Below are positions 4,703-8,623 of a stretch of 8,623 nt of DNA, piece by piece. The position numbers and the translations under genes are program-made. The first letter of the stretch is position 1; every line of letters starts with the position of its first letter. The DNA comes from Spirochaetaceae bacterium (GTDB lineage Bacteria > Spirochaetota > Spirochaetia > Spirochaetales_E > Spirochaetaceae_B), in assembly GCA_003249275.1 (NCBI GenBank), contig QKJO01000195.1, positions 1 through 8,623 on the forward strand, read 5' to 3'. The notes beneath the pieces are model-generated. The model was not told the origin of the DNA. It saw only the letters and a list, made by a program, of their open reading frames with translations, and searched no databases.

Positions 4703-7117
4703 CTAGGTTTCGTTGGAGAGCAGATTATTGACCGCTCTCCTGACTTTTTCAAATGCCTCGGCAACCAGAGGGATCGCTCTTTTGACAGTATCCATGTCTC
4801 TGTCCCTGGCGGCATGCTCCAGAATCTCGGACTGGTTGCCCAGGTCCATCATCGAAAGATTTCTTGAACTTCCCTTGATGGAGTGAGCGATGCTCCGGAT
4901 GTTGTCGGGATCTTCCAGCACGTTCCCCGCCGAGAGTTCCTCCAGCTGACCGGCGACCTGTTCCAGGTAGGGTTCCAGAAGAGACACAAGCAGCTCCCTG
5001 TCATCCATAAAGGTGTCCATGGCCTGATTGAAGTCGAAGACCGGCGCATTGGCATCGGCTGCGGATTCATCCGGCTCATCCACATCCTCCAGTTCGTCCA
5101 GTTCTTCAAGATCGTCACTTTCCGATATACCGTGGGGTTTATACCAGTTGTTGAGTACGGGAAGAAGGTCCTTGTTCTTGAAGGGTTTGGGCAGAAAATC
5201 ATTCATCCCCGATTTGAAACACTTTTCCTGTTCACCCCGCAGGGCATTGGCCGTCACGGCGATGATGGGGATCTTCAGGCCCTGTTCCCTGATTTTCCTT
5301 GTCGATTCATAGCCGTTCATGACCGGCATCTGACAGTCCATGAAGATGAGGTCCGGATGCCGGCTCAGGGCGAGATCCAGGGCCTCCTGTCCGTTCTCCG
5401 CCAGGATGACGTTATAGCCCTGTTTGACGAGGATCGACTCAAACAGTTTCCGGTTTACAGGATGATCCTCCGCTATCAGAATGATTCCGTCTTTCTTTTC
5501 TGCAGACATGATTCCTTCCTTGATCCGGGACTGGGACAGACCGGCGGTCTCAGGTTCGACCAGTTCTTCAAGGTCTCCCAGTTCTCCCCTTTCTGGATTC
5601 AGAGCCTGGAGACATTTCTCCCAGAGCTCCCTCTTTCTGACAGGCTTGTTGATATAGGCGGCAAACCACCCCAGAAGCTTCATCTTTGCTTCTTCCGTAC
5701 CCTTGCCCCCCTTGAGGGACATCATGATCATGGCCGTCGGCGTCAGGGAGCTGTTGGAATGTACCTCGCTGGCCAGCTGCCAGCCGTCCATCTCCGGCAT
5801 CAGCTGATCGGTGATGCACAGATCGAAGGGTTTGACATTCCTGTCGATCCTTTCCTCCATCATGATGATCGCGTCCCGTCCGCTGCCCGCTTCTTCCACA
5901 AGGCAGCCCCAGGAGCCCAGATAGCGGGCCAGAGAGTCGCGGATGCTCCTGTTGTCGTCCACCAGAAGGACTGAAACACCCTCCAGATCCGTACCGTACT
6001 CCATGACTTCGGGGATGGTCCTGTAGGGAACGGACCGCGGAAAGGTCAGGGTAAAATGGAACTCAGACCCTACCCCTTCACGGCTCTCTACGAGCAGTTC
6101 TCCTCCCATCTGGGCAACAAGGTTTTTGGAAATCGTCAGCCCCAGACCGGTACCGCCGAAGCGCCTGGTGGTGGAGGAATCAGCCTGGGTAAAGGCGTTG
6201 AACAGGTGCTCCTTCTTGTCCTCGGCAATACCGATGCCGCTGTCCTTGACCGAGACCCTGATGCGCACAGACCGGGCATCCTGCTCCACAAGCTGAAGAT
6301 TGATCATGACCTGGCCCTTCTGGGTGAACTTGACAGCGTTGTTCGTCAGATTCACGGCAATCTGCCTCAACCGGGTGGGATCTCCTTCGATCTGGTAGTC
6401 CGTTCCCTCCTGGGCGAAGAGACCGACTTCAACGCCCTTCTTGTGGGCTTCCAGAGAGATAAGGTCGATTGAATCCTCCATCAGCTCCAGAAGGTTGCAG
6501 GAGGTGTATTCCAGTTCCATCTGTCCGGCTTCGATCTTTGAAAAGTCGAGGATATCGTTGATGAGGGAGAGAAGGATATCGGCACTGAATCTGATCTGGG
6601 AGCCGTACTCCTCCTGCTCCTGATCCAGGGGCGTCAGATTGAGCAGCTCCGACATGCCGATGATTGTATGGATGGGCGTTCTGATCTCGTGGCTCATATT
6701 GGCCAGAAATTCCGACTTGGTTCTGGTGGCCTGTTCAGCCGCATCCCGGGCTTTCTTAAGATTCAGCTCATAGTTGTGCTGGTCCGTGATATCTTCTTCC
6801 AGCAGGAAGATCAGCGACTCTTCGCTGCTCCTTGTCAGCTTGATTGAAAACCACCGCTGATTCCGGGCATTGTCCGGAATGACCACGACCAGCTGATCAT
6901 GGGGGGCGGAACCCTCCAGAAAAGACGCGAGAAAAGCCTCCCAGTCGGCGCGGGACGCCTCATGCCGGAGGGTCAGGCTGTTTCCGTTTTTCCTGAACAG
7001 GAATTTCAGTCTGTCATTTCCGTAGAGTATGGATCCGTCGCTTTCAAGGACGGCAATGGAGCGGGGAAACTGATGAAACAGCTCCAGCCAGTTGATGTTT
7101 TTATTGGTCCCCTTCAA
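4703..7117 (-). CDS. Hybrid sensor histidine kinase (PAS-HisKA-HATPase-REC-REC-HPt)
   Basis: Soluble phosphorelay kinase of 804 aa with no signal peptide or membrane helix. Residues 10-113 look like a PAS-type sensor (FPRSIAVLESDGSILYGN, then the PAC-like IFLLEEDITDQHNYE). HisKA has H143 in NMSHEIRTP. HATPase_c shows the N box NLTNNAVKFT (256-265), DSGIGI (292-297) and GGTGLGL (321-327). Receiver 1 (about 381-505) has D387, D388, phospho-acceptor D437, S467 and K491. Receiver 2 (about 543-658) has E550, D551, D594, T622 and K644. An acidic linker (666-685) leads to an HPt domain with H745 in AHSIKGSS. All catalytic residues are present, so the chain H143 to Asp to H745 to a separate receiver is possible; the adjacent double-receiver protein is the obvious acceptor. 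The start is TTG at 7117, three bases after the upstream gene. No in-frame ATG occurs before the HisKA motif (M141). The ligand is unknown. Confidence 0.95.
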   Translation of the reverse strand: MKGTNKNINWLELFHQFPRSIAVLESDGSILYGNDRLKFLFRKNGNSLTLRHEASRADWEAFLASFLEGSAPHDQLVVVIPDNARNQRWFSIKLTRSSEESLIFLLEEDITDQHNYELNLKKARDAAEQATRTKSEFLANMSHEIRTPIHTIIGMSELLNLTPLDQEQEEYGSQIRFSADILLSLINDILDFSKIEAGQMELEYTSCNLLELMEDSIDLISLEAHKKGVEVGLFAQEGTDYQIEGDPTRLRQIAVNLTNNAVKFTQKGQVMINLQLVEQDARSVRIRVSVKDSGIGIAEDKKEHLFNAFTQADSSTTRRFGGTGLGLTISKNLVAQMGGELLVESREGVGSEFHFTLTFPRSVPYRTIPEVMEYGTDLEGVSVLLVDDNRSIRDSLARYLGSWGCLVEEAGSGRDAIIMMEERIDRNVKPFDLCITDQLMPEMDGWQLASEVHSNSSLTPTAMIMMSLKGGKGTEEAKMKLLGWFAAYINKPVRKRELWEKCLQALNPERGELGDLEELVEPETAGLSQSRIKEGIMSAEKKDGIILIAEDHPVNRKLFESILVKQGYNVILAENGQEALDLALSRHPDLIFMDCQMPVMNGYESTRKIREQGLKIPIIAVTANALRGEQEKCFKSGMNDFLPKPFKNKDLLPVLNNWYKPHGISESDDLEELDELEDVDEPDESAADANAPVFDFNQAMDTFMDDRELLVSLLEPYLEQVAGQLEELSAGNVLEDPDNIRSIAHSIKGSSRNLSMMDLGNQSEILEHAARDRDMDTVKRAIPLVAEAFEKVRRAVNNLLSNET
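4715..4748 (+). terminator. Possible thrH terminator inside the end of the kinase gene
   Basis: GGAGAGC (4715-4721) pairs perfectly with GCTCTCC (4734-4740) across a 12-nt loop, followed after TGAC by TTTTT (4745-4749). The T tract is four bases off the stem, so it is imperfect. It is nevertheless the first hairpin after the thrH stop codon (4694-4696). It overlaps the last codons of the convergent kinase gene. No terminator for the kinase operon is visible on the minus strand in the thrH 3' end. Confidence 0.4.
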
Positions 7118-7120
7118 AAA

Positions 7121-8377
7121 CTACTCCTCCTGCAGCCTGATCATGACATCAAGAATCTTGTCTATGATGCCCTCCGGCTTCAGGGGTTTGCTCAAATAGC
7201 TGTTGACTCCCAGCTCCTTGGCCTTCAGAACACTCTCTTTCTGGGTCATGGCGGAGAGAATGACCGTCGGGATATCCATTGATTTCTTCTTCATATATTC
7301 CATGACCTGAAAACCGTCCATCTCCGGCATCATCAGATCCAGAAGAAGAAGATCAAATCCCCCTCCGGCAGGGTTCTCAATAAAATCCTGTCCGTTCTTG
7401 AAATAGCTGACCGACCAGCTGGTCTTCTCCGTCGCCTTGCTGATGATCTTGTGGACTATGAAATCGTCGTCCACGACGGCAATTCTGAGGTTTCTGCTTT
7501 TCAGCCCCTCCAGATTGTTGCTTCTCTCATCCTGGAAGTTCAGCTGAAAAGCCTCATTCTGCCTGAAATCATCTTTGGAGGACAACAGGACATCCTGAAC
7601 GCCGTCCTGCTCCGATGTCATCGACTCCATCCCCCTGATGCCCAGAAGTCCGCTGATGGCCTTTTCCAGGGAGGGAGCGATTTCTATACGGCTGTACAGG
7701 GTGTGATATTTTATATAACTCTTTATATCTTCATCCAGGGTCAGGATGCGGACCTGATGAAGCGAGTCGACGAACTTTTCGACTTCCTCCAGCAGACGGT
7801 CCAGCTTGGGCTTGTCCTCCTGACGCATCTGGATATCCGTCATGAGGATCAGAATACGGGGGTACTGGACCTTATACAGTTTAAGGAGTTCGGCAATCTT
7901 GTACTGAAGAAGACTGATCTTTTCATTGTTGAACCCTCTGGCGATTTCGATAAAAAGGATCTGATCATTCAGATGGGCATCCAGAAGACAGGGTGTATTG
8001 TCCACCTTGATCTCCACCCCCAGAATCTCCGAAAGGGCCGAGAGCAGGGCATCGATTTTGATGGGTTTATTCAGAAATTTCCTGACCCCGTAGGGAGCCA
8101 CTTCCAGAATCTTCTGCCGGTCCACATTGGCCGAAGCCATGATGACGGGCAGATCCTTGGCGTTCGGATCCCTCTGCTTGTCCTTCAGGACATCCAGACT
8201 GCTCTTCCGGGACAGCATATAGTCCATGATGATCACGTCAGGCATAAAGCTTCTGATCTTGGAGACTCCGTCCAGACCGTTGATGGCCGTATTCACATCA
8301 AATCCGTAGTTAGTCAGCTGAGTCTGCATGAATTCCCGATACATCTGAGCATCGTCTATTATCAGTACTTTTTTCAT
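7121..8377 (-). CDS. Double-receiver response regulator with an unrecognised middle domain
   Basis: Cytoplasmic signalling protein of 418 aa. The N-terminal receiver (1-118) has D8, D9, D52, S82 and K104, but the loop after D52 reads YMLSRKSS instead of the usual xxMPxxxG, so its switching may be altered. The C-terminal receiver (297-418) is canonical: D303, D304, D347 in LDLMMPEMDG, S375 and K397. Between them, about 121-292, lies an alpha/beta segment I do not recognise. Its predicted strands are ILFIEIARGF, RILILMTDI, QVRILTL and RIEIAP, alternating with helices. It might be a degenerate receiver or STAS-like. There is no DNA-binding, GGDEF, HD-GYP or methyltransferase output. It is first in an operon with the hybrid kinase and is the likely target of that kinase's HPt. 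The ATG at 8377 has a modest AAGG site 7 nt upstream. Confidence 0.9.
   Translation of the reverse strand: MKKVLIIDDAQMYREFMQTQLTNYGFDVNTAINGLDGVSKIRSFMPDVIIMDYMLSRKSSLDVLKDKQRDPNAKDLPVIMASANVDRQKILEVAPYGVRKFLNKPIKIDALLSALSEILGVEIKVDNTPCLLDAHLNDQILFIEIARGFNNEKISLLQYKIAELLKLYKVQYPRILILMTDIQMRQEDKPKLDRLLEEVEKFVDSLHQVRILTLDEDIKSYIKYHTLYSRIEIAPSLEKAISGLLGIRGMESMTSEQDGVQDVLLSSKDDFRQNEAFQLNFQDERSNNLEGLKSRNLRIAVVDDDFIVHKIISKATEKTSWSVSYFKNGQDFIENPAGGGFDLLLLDLMMPEMDGFQVMEYMKKKSMDIPTVILSAMTQKESVLKAKELGVNSYLSKPLKPEGIIDKILDVMIRLQEE
7124..7131 (-). promoter_or_regulatory. Ribosome site of the kinase, inside the upstream gene, with TTG start
   Basis: AGGAGGAG on the minus strand (7131 to 7124) forms the last codons of the receiver protein gene. 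It ends directly before that gene's TAG (7123 to 7121). The core AGGAGG is 8 nt from the TTG at 7117. A strong site with a weak start codon at a 3-bp junction is typical of translational coupling that holds two proteins at a fixed ratio. Confidence 0.75.
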
Positions 8378-8404
8378 TTTGAGGCCTTTTTACTATCCTA
8401 ATAA

Positions 8405-8431
8405 ACTATACACTCATATTAACGGTATCAA
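8405..8431 (-). promoter_or_regulatory. Probable promoter of the two-component operon
   Basis: TTGATA (8431 to 8426) and TATAGT (8410 to 8405) lie on the minus strand but only 15 bp apart. Using the overlapping TAGTTT as -10 gives 17 bp but a poorer hexamer. A short spacer suggests a weak promoter that may need help, in keeping with the palindromes directly upstream. Start would be near 8398, giving a leader of about 20 nt. Confidence 0.4.
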
Positions 8432-8455
8432 AACTGTTTTCATTAAGAACTGTTC
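8430..8455. repeat. Two palindromic sites with a shared AACAGTT core, operator-like
   Basis: On the minus strand GAACAGTTC (8455 to 8447) and AAAACAGTTTT (8440 to 8430) are each perfect inverted repeats around a central A. They share the core AACAGTT and have centres 16 bp apart. The second abuts and slightly overlaps the -35 at 8431 to 8426. The arrangement resembles tandem dimer sites of an activator or repressor. No binding protein can be named. Confidence 0.45.
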
Positions 8456-8623
8456 AATTTGACCGGCTTTTTCCTGACTGACATCAAAAAAGAATTGATT
8501 GAATCTTTTATCTATTCAAACCATAATCCCAATATGGAAGAGTACAACTGCAGGGGGAAAATCAGTTCTCTGACTCTGGAATCCGTCCGGCCCGATGCGG
8601 ACAGCAGAGACAGAAATGAAGAG
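8447..8623 (+). CDS. Possible start of a divergent gene, cut by the right edge
   Basis: This frame is open from just after a TAA at 8444-8446 to the end of the window. The other two plus frames close before the edge. Possible starts are TTG 8459, TTG 8495 and ATG 8534, none with a ribosome site. From ATG 8534 it reads MEEYNCRGKISSLTLESVRP, and upstream is a helix-like TDIKKELIESFIYS. Codons from 8534 on look like those of neighbouring genes (GAA, GAC, CGG, CTG, ATC). I do not recognise the product. Minus-strand frames across the same stretch are also open for 30-40 codons, so coding on either strand is unproven. Confidence 0.3.

Noticed and set aside
4883..5974. 363-codon plus-strand frame antisense to the kinase receivers
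   Set aside because: It is a shadow of the REC-REC-HPt coding sequence; there is no ribosome site and no family resemblance.
7451..8401. 316-codon plus-strand frame antisense to the double-receiver gene
   Set aside because: The opposite strand encodes two receivers with all key residues; this frame has no start signal and runs out within the operon promoter.

Overview
The window reads as an ordinary chromosomal segment of a motile, signalling-rich Gram-negative-type bacterium. A free-living spirochaete is my best guess. The basis is gene style only: a chemoreceptor with CZB and hemerythrin domains, a large soluble hybrid kinase with an HPt domain, mixed ATG/TTG starts, strong Shine-Dalgarno sites and mid-range GC. 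A deltaproteobacterium is not excluded. I see no rRNA, tRNA, CRISPR array, insertion sequence or phage gene.

Layout, left to right. (1) 1-78: the first 26 codons of an unrecognised minus-strand gene, with its own promoter. (2) 243-2222, minus: a membrane-anchored methyl-accepting chemotaxis protein whose sensing modules are cytoplasmic (CZB zinc domain, then hemerythrin). A strong promoter at 2286-2314 and a good RBS place its start at 2222 rather than 2282. (3) 2425-3762, minus: uraA, a uracil permease, followed by a clear intrinsic terminator. (4) 3763-4084: a 322-bp divergent regulatory region. It holds a strong minus-strand terminator-like hairpin upstream of uraA, a uraA -10 box, and a plus-strand promoter for thrH with a palindrome in its spacer and a hairpin at the predicted 5' end of the message. 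(5) 4085-4696, plus: thrH, a phosphoserine phosphatase/homoserine phosphotransferase of the HAD family. (6) 4703-8377, minus: a two-gene operon. The upstream gene (7121-8377) is a protein with two receiver domains and an unrecognised middle domain. Three bases after it, from a TTG start whose RBS lies in the end of the first gene, comes a PAS-HisKA-HATPase-REC-REC-HPt hybrid kinase. (7) 8378-8623: the operon promoter region, with two palindromic AACAGTT-cored sites, and a possible divergent ORF running off the right edge.

How the genes relate. The operon encodes a nearly complete phosphorelay (His, two Asp, His-HPt, then two more receivers) with no DNA-binding output, so its output is probably protein-protein. 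The chemoreceptor would report oxygen, redox or zinc state to CheA. uraA (pyrimidine salvage) and thrH (Ser/Thr metabolism) appear to be independent single-gene units. No previously undescribed multi-gene system stands out. The items most worth a second look are the receptor's double metal-binding sensor, the middle domain of the double-receiver protein, and the regulatory structures upstream of uraA, thrH and the two-component operon.
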